64,000 nucleotides of DNA from Tetrahymena thermophila SB210. Its lineage: Eukaryota; Ciliophora; Oligohymenophorea; Hymenostomatida; Tetrahymenidae. Shown one piece after another: positions 1 to 12,949 of the stretch (within the stretch, counting starts at the first letter, position 1; each line of letters opens with the position of its first letter). Below the pieces are notes generated by a model, which saw nothing but the letters and a program-made list of their open reading frames with translations, was not told where the DNA came from and did no database searches. The stretch covers positions 124,001 to 188,000 of the forward strand of contig NW_002476454.1 of assembly GCF_000189635.1 (NCBI RefSeq), read 5' to 3'. Made by a program: the position numbers and the translations under genes.

Positions 1-373
1 AATATTAACAAATAAAATGATTATTTTAAATTCTAAATTAGCCTTATTTGCTAAGATTTATTTGTTTCTAAATTTAAGCTTCAAAGTATTCGTTAATATT
101 TTTATTTATAATTAAAATAAATGAGTTTACATAAAAAGTTAAATTATAGACACAATTGTATTATTAACAAGTATAATAATCTAGGAATGTTTAAAATTAT
201 TTTATAATTTAAGTTAATTAAAGTTTAAATAGAAATTGATTTGTAATTTTTAAAAGATATAAAAAATATTTTTGATTTATTTCTATCAAACAAAAAATTG
301 AATAATTAATTACATTAATTAAATTTCAATTCTATATTTTGAGTTAGCTTATATAAAAACTATAAATATACAA
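1..373. other. Upstream flank without a gene
   Basis: AT-rich sequence preceding the first plus-strand start codon. I see no open frame with protein-like composition and no RNA gene. It probably holds the promoter and 5' leader of the gene starting at 374. Confidence 0.6.
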
Positions 374-2336
374 ATGAAAATAAATTTTATAAATAATAAA
401 ATTGATATTTCTGATGACGAATCACATCTAAATATTTCACAACAAAGCTTTGATAGAGAAGTATAAATATTGTTTATATTATTTATGTTGCTTAAAATTG
501 CATTATCCTTATAAATAAATAGTATTTTAAACTACGTGAATATGTACCAATAAAATTAGATCAATCACAAGACATTAAATCAGCTATTCTTACATCAGAA
601 AGCACTAATGATAAAGTTAAAGATTTTCACTCACTCATGATACATAAAGATATAAATTTCTTTTCATAATATGTAAACTTTTTTTATTATTAATGATTTC
701 ATTTATGATCTTATTCAATTTTAGATTGATGACCTTTACGTTATTGGAATAGATTTGTTTAACTTGATTGAAATGATAAGATAGTATGAAGAAAGTCAGA
801 AAAAAGAACTTAATGAAGTATAAAATATCTTACATTCTATACGTTTTAAAATTCTTTTCTGTAAAATAGATAAGTGAAAAGCTTAGAAAAATGGAAGCGC
901 AATTAAAAGAAACTACGAATCAAAAAAAGTATAACAATATAAACATATAAGAAGTAGAATTAGATGCAATGTTTGAAGATATGCATGAATTAGAAAATGA
1001 AAGAATAAGTTTATCAGAGGGATTTGAACCTATGCTATTAGGTATAAAAATTTTTTAGGTATAATCTCTTTATCTATCGAATCAATTTATAAATAAATAA
1101 ATAGGCTCTATCAGCATACCTGATATAGACGACTCTTTAAATTTAGTTTTTTTATGGTGCACAATAGCTCTTTATGGAAATTATAAAGAAGATTATTTTT
1201 GGGAAAATTTTAAATAATAAGTATTTAGAAGAAACGCTATTGAAGATTTTATTTAAAGATTGTTGTATAAAAAATCATCAAAGATGACTAGAGATCAGTC
1301 ATTTATAGCAGCTGAAATTTTAAGTAAGTAGGATGAATTTCTTGCTAAACCTTATTTAAAGAAAAAATAAAAAGCTTAGCTGGAAAAGCTATTTTAGTTC
1401 ATAAAAAATATTAATGAGTGTTGGATAATCAGTTAGGAAATAAGGATAAAAGTTTTGTATTTTGAATAGGTATAATTTGAAATTATTTTAAAATGTCATT
1501 TATTAAATAAGAAATCAAAATTTATAGGTGTAAAAAGAATTTTAAGAGCTAGAAGGTATGAAAAAAGAACATTAAGTTGAAAAAAAGACTTTCGAAGATA
1601 GATAGAATTAATTTGAGCTTACTATGAGCTCTTTAAACGAAACAAGAGCTTTTGTATGATTTTATTTATAATAGAAATGTAATAAATAGATAATATATAT
1701 CTAAATTATGTTATAAAGCTAGAGAACCAACTGACAGAAATGGTTGAATCTTAGTAAAACAGTGAATAATATTTATTGTATCTTAACGAAGCTTCAAGAA
1801 AATATTTTTAGTATTATGATAAGTCAACTATTTATTAAAGAGAGAAAATGATAGAAGACGTAGTTTATGGAAAATAGGCATATTAGGGAGTTTCTTCAGT
1901 GTTGTAATAATCTATTTAGAATTTACAAACTAATCAAAACTTAAGAGACTCTCATATACTACTAATGAATTAACCTGATATTCAAAGCAACGACGGATAA
2001 ACCATTCCAACTATTAAATCTGATAACAATTTAACACAAAAAGTGAAACCAATTGAAGTTTTTAAGTATTAAATAAATTAATTAAATCTACTGTTTATTT
2101 ATTTATTTTTTAGCTTATAAAGTTCAAATCTCTAAAATAGAGACGCAATAGGTCAAGAAAGTGCTTAGGATGGGGAAATTGTTTAAAAATTAAATTAATT
2201 TTAGTATTTTGATGCAGAAAAAGAATTAGATTAATCATCAGAGAGTGATGAGGAAGAATATGTCGAAAGCCATCAAAATAAAGAAAAAATAGATGAAAAA
2301 GGCAATGAAAAAGAGGATGCTTGTAATATTTTTTGA
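374..2336 (+). CDS. Unknown protein with coiled-coil segments and acidic tail
   Basis: Not recognised. Begins MKINFINNKIDISDDES and ends in an acidic tail (SSESDEEEYVES...) before a TGA at 2334-2336. At least seven short GT..AG introns keep the frame, for example 49-65 nt introns after DRE, after SQY and after MLLG. Heptad-like Lys/Glu-rich stretches around 1,000 and 1,540-1,900 suggest coiled coils, with a more globular part between (SIPDIDDSLNLVFLW...). TAA/TAG are used as Gln throughout. No signal peptide or membrane segment is seen. It converges on the coiled-coil gene at 2377, with only about 40 bp between the two stop codons. Composition suggests a cytoskeletal or ciliary structural role, but this is a guess. 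Confidence 0.75.
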
Positions 2337-2376
2337 TGATTTTGTAAAAAATAAATTAAAAAATATAAAATATTTC

Positions 2377-4383
2377 TCACTAATTTTATAAGTCAAGTTG
2401 ATTATTTTATACGAATTATTGTTGATTAATTTCATTTGAACAATAATTCTCATTATATTTGTCTATTTATAGGCTTCTTGCTTATATCAGATCTTCCTTT
2501 ATCTTTTTTAATTGAATATTTTTTTTTTTTTTTTTGAATTTGAAAATAAATATTTTATAAACCTTATTTAGATCCTTTTTAATTCTATTTTCGTAAATAG
2601 AATTGTCACTAAATTGCATAATTTTAGCTTTTAGTTCTTAGTTAGATGCCTTTAAAGACTTCAACTCATTGTCTTTTTGCTCTACTATAAATTTATATTG
2701 TAACAACTCATCCCTTTGTTATCTTTCATAAGAAACATTAATTAATACATTTAATTTTATTATAAGAAATAATTGTTGATAAGTTAATTACTTTTTAGAT
2801 AAAGTTAATTTTTCAATTTCTTTTTAAAATAAATCCATTTCTGTAGTTATCATCAATAGCTTTCTTTCATCTTACTGCTTCATTTTACGGAATTCTGAAA
2901 TGGTCTCTTCTTACTTTTCTATAATATGTTATATTTTTTATTAATGCATTTTTAATTTAATATTATCATACTCAGTAATTAGTTATGCTTATCTAATTCC
3001 TCTTGCAATTCATTAATTAGCTTTAAATACTATTATTAATTCTTCTAGTTTTTTTCAATGTCCAAGTTATTCGAAGAACTTAGTTTTTCTAATTTATTCA
3101 TAGCCTCTTCTTTCTATTTTATGAGTTTAAATTTATATTAGAAATATCAAACTTAAAAGTTACTTACTTATTTCTTTTCATGTTAATACATATCTGTAAA
3201 CTTTTTAATTTCTCTTTCTAACTCAGCGTTTTAAGTTTTTAAAATCTCTATTTCATAAATTAAAGAATCAGTATCTATCTTTTTTTGTGTATAAATGTTA
3301 TTTTCTTCAATCAGTTGTTGCATTTGTAAATTTTTTTATTCTAATTGCAAATGAAACTGTGTTTCATTTTCTATAAGCTTTTGTTTAAATTTCTCTATCT
3401 ATTCTTATACTTCACTGCCCTATTTCTTTTGAGAAAAGAAATCATCATATTTTTTTTAATAACCAATCACCAAAAAATAAAAATTACTAAATACATCATT
3501 TAATCCTAATACAAATGTTATATCCTTAAGTCTTTCTCAGATATCTCATTTTTAAATCTATATAAAGTAATAAATTACAAAAAAAATTATTAAATTTCTT
3601 CATTTATTTATTTATTTATGTATATTTTTTTTACCTATCAACTTTTTGCTCTAGTATTTGAATTTCTTTTTTTAATTTTGATATTTCAAAAACTGAATCT
3701 TCAGATACAGTTAACGAATCATTTAGTTTTTTCTTTATCTAGTTATACTATTCTTCCATATCTATTTTAAAATAAAAATAACTCATATTTAACTTATAAG
3801 TTATTTTATAAATTACAGTCATATTACGCTACTTTTCTTTCTAGTTCGTTTATATATTTTTACTTCTTTTCAAATTCTAGTTTAATTTATTCCATCTTAA
3901 ATATAATAATTATTTAAATTTTAGATTTTTATAAATCTTTTTATAATTATTTAAATACCCTTTATCTCTATTCCCTTAATTTTCCAATATACATTTCTTC
4001 TAATTCTATCTATCTCAATTCTAATGATTTATTGTCTTCATTCAAGTCTATTCAAATTAATTTGTTACTTATTTAGAAATGTACGATTAAAAGTTTATTC
4101 AATTAATACCTAAATTTCTTTACATTTCTTTTATTCTCTCATAATATAAATAATTTGTTTTTTCCTACAAATCTATCGCATCATATTATTAATTTTATTA
4201 GCTTTACTAATAATCCTATTCTTATATATCATTTAAATATTCTTCTTAAGCTTAAGCTATCACCTCTGTTTCTTATAAAGATATTTACTGCTAAGCATCT
4301 ATACCATTATTTTATTATTGCTAAGAGTTAAAAGTTTTATTTTATTTAGTTTACTACTTAAATTTAGTATTTTTAGCTTTCAT
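2377..4383 (-). CDS. Long coiled-coil protein
   Basis: Minus-strand gene starting MKAKNTKFKQQTKQNK at 4383 and ending ...LDLQNQ-TGA at 2377. After a Gln-rich N-terminus (about 60 residues) nearly the whole protein is Lys/Glu/Gln/Leu-rich with heptad character, e.g. LELRQIELEEMYIGKLREQ and ELKSLKASNQELKAKI, so a long dimeric coiled coil is expected. Several short AT-rich introns are needed, for instance near 4030-4090 and 3900-3960. A poly-A run near 2520-2540 falls in or beside the last intron, so that exon edge is uncertain. No family is recognised. It may be a structural protein of basal bodies or the cortex, by composition only. Confidence 0.7.
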
Positions 4384-5760
4384 TTTAAAAAATTAAAAAA
4401 TCTTCTGTAAAATTTTAGTTTTAATTAATTTAAATTATTATTTATAATAAAAGATCTTTATCAATTATTATTTTGCTGCAAATACAAGATTCAGTAAAAA
4501 TTTGAATTCTTATTTGCCAATGAAATGAGTATCATTCATTCATTAAATAATAAATTATATTTATCTTTCAAAATTATTCAGTTAAAATAAATTTAAATTA
4601 TAATTTGTAACATTTATATGATAAATTAAAACAATAAATATTGAAATAATTATTAAAATTAATAATTTTAATTGATAAATTCTTTTAAAAAATTTTTTTT
4701 AAAAGTAATAAACTTATTTTTTACTTAAAGATTGTCTTGAATAGGTATTACACAAAATATATTTATTTTTTATTTTTAGGAAATTATAAAACAGAGAATT
4801 TATTTTTAATTCTTCAATATCAAATAATTACTAAGAATTTTAGTTCATTTTATTAATCTGAAATTATCTCTTTTAATTTTCATTTCTAAGTCTCTGTAAA
4901 ATGTATTGTTTATTATTTTTTCAAGAATTTATCTATAAAATAGACTTTAAGAGCACGAAACTAAACCTATAGATATTTTTGATATTACACAAAATCTCGA
5001 GAATTTATAGTTGAAATTTAATATATTCCAAAATTTAAAAAATTTAGAAAAACACATTTTGTAAAATGGTATTAAGTGTCTCTCAAATGGTTATTATAAA
5101 ATAGGTTAAGGTGAATTTATTTGATTTATCATTAATTTATTTATGTTTTTCTTTAATTTTATTTATATATTGTTTTATTAACAATAAAAAAATTTTTTAA
5201 TTTCTAATTTAAATTGTGGAAAATAATAGAGTATCCTAACTATTAAATTAGCAATTTCTGGAGATACAATAAATATTACTACATAAAAATATTTAAATGG
5301 ATCTAGATAAAATACAGGATAAATTTTTGTATTTTTAAGAAATAAAAACTAATTTCTGTAAATTAGCAAATTTTTAATTACTTATAAAATTATTTTGATA
5401 ATTAAACAATTCTATTTTAAAAATTTAAATTTACATCACTGTTTATTTTTTATTTAATTTAAAATTCATACTTAAGCTTTGATATTTAGAAATAAAATCA
5501 ATATTATAAAATATTTGAAAAATTATATGAATTTAACTAAAATTGGCGAAATTTTTTATATTAAAAAAATGAGTGTTAGTAAATGTAAATAAAGTATTTA
5601 TTTGTAATCAGAGTTTATATTGCTAAATTGACAGAGAACATAATTTTAATTTAAGAATATTATACTATTTTGTAAATTAATTATTTATTATAAGAAGAAA
5701 TAGTAATAAATACTTAACAAATTAATTAAGATTTATAATATATATACATTTATTTTTGAA
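4384..5760. other. Intergenic region between divergent genes
   Basis: About 1.4 kb of very AT-rich DNA between the coiled-coil gene (minus) and the kelch gene (plus). No frame has protein-like composition and no tRNA-like cloverleaf or conserved B box was seen. It presumably carries both promoters. Confidence 0.6.
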
Positions 5761-7929
5761 ATGTAAAAAAATTTACATTAGTAGGCTTAGTAGGGGGAGT
5801 CTATAGAGCAATTAACCCCCATTTAAGATATTAAAAGAAAATAAATATCACTAAATACTCCTATTGATAAGATAGATAATCTAGATAGAAGATGGTAAGA
5901 AATTAAAGTGTCAGGAAAGAATTTGGAAAGTCGTTCTTATCATGCGATTTGCATAAATGGAGATTAGTATTTTATTTTGTATTTTTAAATCAATAAGAAA
6001 TTTTACAAAAAATAATAATTAGCTTATACACTTATGGAGGTTATGAAAATAATGAAACCATGAGTTCCTTATTTGCAAGACTAAAATTGCAAAACCATAA
6101 TGACAAATATGATTGGGAAATTATTACCACAAAATCATCATTAAATCCTGGTATGTTAAATAAAGGATTTTTTTAAAAGGAAAATTATTTACAGCATTTA
6201 TTTTTTAATAGCTTGCTTTTCATATACTTAGAATGGAAATTGATTTATAATTTAATTTTGTTATTTGATTATAGGAACACGTAGAAGACATTCTCTTATT
6301 AGCTTTTAAGATAAAATCTACTTATTTGGAGGTTAGACAAGTAATTATTAGACTGTTAGAGTGAATGATCTATATGAATTCAACATTTAATAAAACTAGT
6401 GGAATATTATTAAAAATAATAACAAATAAATTTTAATTCCTTAATTGTATTCTCACAATGCTTTTATGTACAAAAATGAGATGTACATATTTGGCGGTTA
6501 CTCTACTTAATCAGGATATTCTAATTAGCTCTATTCTTTTAATTTAATTAATTTTTCTTGGAGAATTATTTAACCAAATTTATCTCCATCAAAACAAATT
6601 ACTAAAAGATCAGGAGCTAGTTTAAGCTTATACAATGATTATGTTTTTGTTTTTGGTGGCTAAAACGAAGATACCAGACTAAATGATCTTTGGTGCTTAA
6701 ATTTATCAAAAGCTGATTAGCAGGGGAATATTATTTGGTAGTAGATAAATCCTGAACGAGAAATTCCATCTGTACTAAATATAATTCAATTAATTAATTA
6801 CAAAAATAATTTAAATTCAATTTAAAATAAATTTTAAGTCAAAAAAATATTTTATAAATAATTCAATAAAAATTTAGTTTTTTTAAAAATTTCAATTTAT
6901 TTAATAATATTTTAGAGCAGAAGTGGACATCAGAGTGTAACTTATAAAAATTATATTTTTATATTTGGAGGTATGTATAATATGACTTAAGAACTTAATG
7001 ATATTTAAGCATACGATGTAATTCAGAACAGATGGATTTAAGTTCATACAGATTCTAATTTTTTATATGCAGAATCGCCTTTAAATAAACATAAAATGAA
7101 AAATTAGCTCCGTATACAGAATGATAGCAACGACTCTAGAAGTAACAGCATAAGATATAGTTTAAAAAGAGCTGATAGTTATTTAACTCATAATTCATAA
7201 AAAAATGATTCATATATATAAAATACTAATAGAAAGAGCTAGTTTAGAAGATAATAGAGCTTAATTAGTCATAATGACAATTTGTAAGAGGTTTAAAATT
7301 CAAAAATTTAAAAACATTAATACACATATGATATAGTTTAAAGAGGAGATATGAAGAATACATATGGTTAATTTGGAAAATATGTAAAGGAATAAAAATA
7401 AAAAGATTTTTAAATAAAAAAGTAGCACTTTCTTTCAACATTTGAAATTGCCCTAGCAAGTGATAAATTATCACCAATAAAATAAACTTAAAACTTATTA
7501 AATAAGCATTCTAAGCAAATGGAAACACTATATTCCAGAAGCGATTCTCCTATGACAGCAGCTTTAAAGACTTCTTTATATTAAATTGGAAATTAATCAA
7601 AAAATACATTTATGTTAAATGGTAGTAGTACTTACAATAGCAAATTTAATGAAGCTACAATATAAAATAAAAAAAGTTAAAGTTTAAATAAATCATTTAC
7701 ACTTCAAGCTATGAATATAAAGCTACCACCAATATCTTTTGAAAAAGAAAAGAGTATAGTTGTAGGGAAGAAACCTTGTGCTAGAGACGGCCATGCTTGC
7801 TGTATTGTCCGTTAAAACTAGCTTTTAATTTTTGCAGGTGATAGGCATAACATGAGTTTTAATGATTTATATTTATTTGATTTAGATATGGCTATTCAAA
7901 AGCATATAACTGGTGAACATTATGAATGA
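5761..7929 (+). CDS. Kelch-repeat protein with long Q/N/S-rich insertion
   Basis: Kelch beta-propeller protein, likely a protein-interaction scaffold. Five repeats are visible in order by their Gly-Gly strands: YTYGGYE, IYLFGGQ, MYIFGGY, VFVFGGQ and IFIFGGM, each followed by a conserved Trp or aromatic later in the blade. About 250 low-complexity residues rich in Gln, Asn, Ser and Lys follow. The frame then returns to a sixth kelch-like blade near the C-terminus (RDGHACCIVRQN, then LLIFAGDRHNMSFNDLYLF). The start at 5761 opens directly into the coding frame (MQKNLHQQAQQ). Introns include 5967-6022 (56 nt) and two of roughly 100-140 nt, all keeping frame. Stop TGA at 7927-7929. The family is clear; the partner cannot be inferred. 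Confidence 0.9.
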
Positions 7930-8985
7930 TGTATTTATTTATATGTAACACTTATATGCTTTTTTATAAAGAAATGCTAGCTTTAACTTTAAAATTTAAA
8001 TTAAAATATAAGTTTGTTAAAAAAGAAAATTTATTTAAAAACTAAATTTACAAGATTCTATTTATGTTTTACAATATTATAATTGCGCTTAATACAAAAA
8101 GATAATTTTTAAATTTCATCATCCAAATATTATTTGATTTTTATTGTTATATAATTAAAAATATAAATTTTGAATATTTTAAAATTAGCATTTGTTAAGT
8201 AATATTTTTTGAAGTGAGGTTTATGTTGACTAATAAATAGAGGGATAAGTCTGAAGCTTTCATTTACTAATTTATTAGCTAGATACATTTAAATTGTAAT
8301 AATATTTAGAAATATTTTATAATGAGATAAAAATAAAAGAAATTTTAGTAAAAAAATAAAGCATAATTTAAAAAGAATTTGGCTTTAATAACTAATAGAA
8401 TTTTTCAAAAGTAGGAGTTGTGAGAGTTTATGAAATTAAAAAAATATTCAAAAATATAATGAAAAAATTTGATGATTAATTGGAAATGATATTTTTGGCA
8501 AGCAAGATAGCATCAATAAATTATTAATTGATTAATTAATTTCTTAAAATTTTCAAAAATAATAATGAAAAAATTTGAAAAAACATTATTAACTGAGAAA
8601 TAAAGAAATAATTAAATACATGTAAATCAACTATTATTATTGAACCAATCTAAAAATGTATAGAAATGAAGTTTTTATTAATATAATAATTGACTTTTTT
8701 CAAGATAGCTTAGGTTTGATATTAATAAAGAAAAAGTTAAAATCAAACGATTATTTCATTAAATGAAAGAAAAAATGTGAGTAAAATCATTAGATAATTA
8801 ATTAAAAGATTAATTGATTATTCAAACATTATAGGATTGATTCTAAGTGTTGCATGTTGCTTAAAAAATTTGAATATCATTTTCTGCAAAAAAAAAATTA
8901 AATAAATAAACAAACAAATCATTAAATTTAAGAAAGAGAGTGCAGTAATAATTAATATATAGATTGATTGAAGAATAAAACTAAA
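7930..8985. other. Intergenic region
   Basis: About 1.05 kb of AT-rich sequence between two plus-strand genes. Scattered short frames have no protein-like composition. It probably contains the kelch 3' end and the kinase promoter. Confidence 0.6.
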
Positions 8986-11900
8986 ATGTTACCAGCACCT
9001 ATTTCAAAGCAGTGCTTTGATTCCAAGCAAGCCATGCAAAAATAAAATTCGTAGTAAAGCATGTAAACAAGTCAAAGGTAAAATACTGTCACAGGCGCAG
9101 TAGCATAGGGTAGTAACTCAAACTAAGCAGAACCATCGTCATCATCAGCAGCTGGAACTTAGTAAACTGCAGTACTCCCTTAAGTACTAAAACATGTTGA
9201 TAATTACATTGTTTTCAATGAAAAATTAGGAGGAGGATAGTTTTCATAAGTTTATAAGGCGATGGATAAAAACGATAAAACTCATGAGTAGTATTTTGCT
9301 GTAAAAATAATCCCTATGTCCTCTACTCAATATTAAAAATTTGCTAATTATAATTAACTACTTTAAAAAGAAATTGAGATTTTGTTAAAGGCTAGACACT
9401 AAAACCTTATTTGCATGCACGATTTAAAATAAACTCCAAACAATCTATACCTATTTTTAGATTATTGTAATGGTGGAGACTTGCGCCAATATATAGTTAA
9501 AAAGAAAAATAGACTAGCAGAAGAGGTAATTATTGTTTATTTCATCTTGAATTTTGTTGCTTTTTTTGTTTTTTTGTATCGGCTTCACCAAAAGAAGTTA
9601 GAGTGTTTGTGGGCTTAACATAAGAATATGAAAAATATACAGTTTGTAATTGATTACTGATGCAAAAATATTTGATTATTTTACTTATATAACAATTAAA
9701 ATCTAGAATACTATTAAAATTTAGAATAAAATACAATTAAGCCAATAAAAATCAGTTCCATAACTTTAAAAATAAAAATATTACAAATAATTAAGAGATT
9801 TAAATATATTATTATATTTTACCTTTATTTTGTTAGCCTAATATATTTATTTAATTACTTATCCCTCAAATATCTGCTAGATCTATGGATAGATACATAG
9901 ATAAATTGTTAATGTATCTTTAATTTTCAAAATACTACTTTCAAAATTAACAAATAGGCTGCAAGCAACTGTTAGCTAAATTAAATTAAAGCATTCAAAT
10001 AGCAAATAATTATCAATTAAAATGAAATGAAATTATATCTTAATTTTTTGGAATGTTAATTTTCATAAAACTCAAAAATTCGCTAAATAAAGAAATAAAT
10101 TAATTGATAAAGAAAGTAAGTAAGAAAGATACAACAGACAGATTTACTTTTAATGCAAGATTATTTAATTAATCACAAAAAATTTAATTCTTATCAGTAC
10201 CCATTAAAATTAAAATTTTTAAATTTTATAGGAAGCTGTTGAGTTTTTTAAGTAGATGTGTGCAGGATATTAAGCTTTGAATGAAAAAAAAATTATTCAC
10301 AGAGATTTAAAACCAGAAAATATTTTATTACATGATAATAAAATTAAAATTGGTGATTTTGGTTTTGCTCGTATTGTCAACGATCTAGACCAAGCTGTCA
10401 GAATGACCTAAAAATGTTCACCTTTGTATGCTCCTCCTTAGATCTTGCTAAATGAAAAGTACTCTTCTAAGTGTGATGTTTGGTCAATGGGTTGTATCTT
10501 CTTCGAAATGTTGTATGGAAAACCTCCTTTCACAGCTCATTCTATTATTTCTCTTACAGAGAATATTAAAAAAATGGTAGGATCTGGCCCCTATTAATTA
10601 CCAGCCTATCCACCTATTGCTTAAGAAGCGAAAGATATTTTAGTTAAAATGCTTATGTATAATGAAAAAGATAGAATCTCTTGGGATGAAATTTTTAATC
10701 ACCCTATTTTGCAAAAACATCTCTAAAAGAAAGTTGTAGAAAATGTATAAATAGAACCTTCTACTAATCCTTTATATTAATCAATTCGTAAAAATCTTGA
10801 CGCTGTTTGGGAAAATGCTTTCAAACCTGTTCAACCAGCATTACCTCCTATTTAAACAATCACAGCTGTTCCTGGTTCAAATTAAACGCTTTTTAACAAT
10901 TTAGCTTAAGGAGTATAAAATGATGAAAATAAATAATTAAATGGCTAATAAGTTCAAGCTCTTTAAGCAGAAAAAAATCCCTCTAATAATACTATTATTA
11001 ATTGTGGTCTTCTACCACCACAGCCTAATACCATAAATGGAGTAGGTGTAGTTAATACAGGAACAATCACAGCCATTTAGGGAACAACACTAAACAAAGC
11101 AATTTCTTCTCCTTGCACAGAAGAAGAGAAAAAAAATGTAACTCAACAAAAGCAGGAAATTTAAATATAAAGGCACGATAGAAGATATAGTCAATATGCA
11201 CAAACAGTGGTACCTTCTTAACCTCCTATCATGTCTAACAACACAACTTACCTACCTGCAACCAATACAGATAGAAGTAATCATAACAGTAATGGCTCAT
11301 AACAAAATAAGGAAAACATTTTAAAAAGAGCAAATTCAATAAATATCTTAGACAATCGTTTTGATTTCTAGCAAAATAAAAATCATAGCAGCAACAATAG
11401 CAATACTAACTTTGAAACACCTTCTAATATTCCTCTATCAGGAGCAGCATAGACTGACCGTGAAAGAAGAAAAGAGTCAGGAAGAAGCCATACAATCAAT
11501 TACACAAGTAACGTGAATAATAATCTCAATTCTTTACCTTAAACAGGTTTTGATTCATAGTCAAACTCAGCCTTGTAAACACCTAAGTAGCCTTATACTC
11601 CCTAAAATATGAATTCCCTCAATACAAATAATAATTAAAATACAAATAGCAACAATAGCAATAAATCATTAACCAACACAAATTCTTCAAACTCTACAAA
11701 TGATGGATAAACAACTAGTCTTAGCTATCGTGATAGATCAAATAACCATAGTAATACTCTTGTTGAAAAATATGGGATTAATTACAAGCCAAGCAATCTG
11801 TAGTAATAGTAGAAAGAAAATATGTATCGCAATGCATATGAAAAGGAAAAGGCTCTAAGCTTTCATCAAACAGCTCCATTGAGCAATTTATGGAACACTG

Positions 11901-12949
11901 TTACGACTCCTACTAATGGAGGTGTATAAAATTTAAGCAAGTAAAATAGTTAAGGTAATCCAAGTGGCCAACTTTCAGCTAAAAATGCTACTTAAACTAT
12001 TCCTTCCACACCTACCTCAAACTAATAAAACTACTTTATGGCTACTAACATTCAAGTGACTTCAAATTATGGGGCTGCAAACTAAAACACGATTACAAAT
12101 AATAACTAAAATTCATTAAAATAATCCCCAGAAGAAAAAAAATAGACATTGAGCAGTATAGCTAATAAAGATAAGGAAATTATTGCAAAAATCGAAGAAA
12201 ATAAAGACCTCACTGAAAACGAAAAATATGTTCTTTATATGAAGTAAATCAAAATCAAAGAAGCTGAAAGAGCCTTTGTTAGTAAAATTGATAATTTCTT
12301 TGCTTTTATGAGAAAAAGAGCATTGTTTGCCAATGCCACTCTACTTAATTTTTGGAATAGCACTAGATAATTCAAATTACCATCAGATTTTTAATGCGCT
12401 ATTCTTTACTGCCTTTGTAGTTACTACTATTACGGATTAGAATACTTAAGAAAAATCCTATTTAAGGAAACTGAATAAAAAGTAATTAAAAAAGACGGAT
12501 TTGAAGTTTACCAACGAAGCGCTGAATTTTAACAAACAAAGGACATAATTAGCAGAGATGTTCTTGAAGCTAAATAACTTTTTACTGACATTGAACCTTT
12601 CATGATAAATGAAATTTAGCTTTCCTAATCACCAGAGGCTTAAGAATTCATCAAGTTTATTTCCAGCAAATCAATTAAGCATGATGAATATAGAGTTAAA
12701 TTATAATAAATATTTTATAAGTCTCTTTAATTCATAGATTTGAACACAATAGATAGAACTGCTTCTAAGGGCATACACATGACTTAAATATTTACACACA
12801 TTGAGGACTTTATCCCATCTAAATAATATAACGAATTTGACTTCAACAAATTTTATGATGATCGTTTCAATAACACAACATTAGAAGAATTCAAAGTCGC
12901 TATCAATATCTTCAATTAGAAGTACTATGCATTACCTAATATAAAATGA
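8986..12949 (+). CDS. ATG1/ULK-like serine/threonine protein kinase
   Basis: Predicted protein of 1,085 aa from two exons; removing the intron 9526-10231 gives exactly 1,086 codons. A Ser/Gln-rich N-tail of about 72 residues precedes a kinase domain (about 74-340): glycine loop LGGGQFSQV (81-89), AVK lysine 107, HRDLKPEN (203-210), DFG (222-224), then [20 protein letters not shown]. The APE motif reads YAPPQIL, so the usual APE glutamate is replaced. A disordered Asn/Gln/Ser-rich linker of about 500 residues leads to a helical C-terminal region (from about [13 protein letters not shown]) in the position of the tandem MIT-like domain of ATG1/ULK kinases. That layout and the catalytic signatures suggest an autophagy-initiating kinase; a different CAMK-like or NEK kinase with a long tail is the alternative. 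Confidence 0.85.
9526..10231 (+). other. Unusually long intron inside the kinase gene
   Basis: 706 nt from GTAATTATTG to ...AAATTTTATAG, phase 0, between the codons for RLAEE and EAVEFFKQM of the kinase domain. Neighbouring introns are mostly 46-130 nt, so this is several times longer. It contains AGTAAGTAAG-like and GATA-rich simple tracts near 10,100-10,140 but no clear snoRNA or ORF. Confidence 0.85.
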
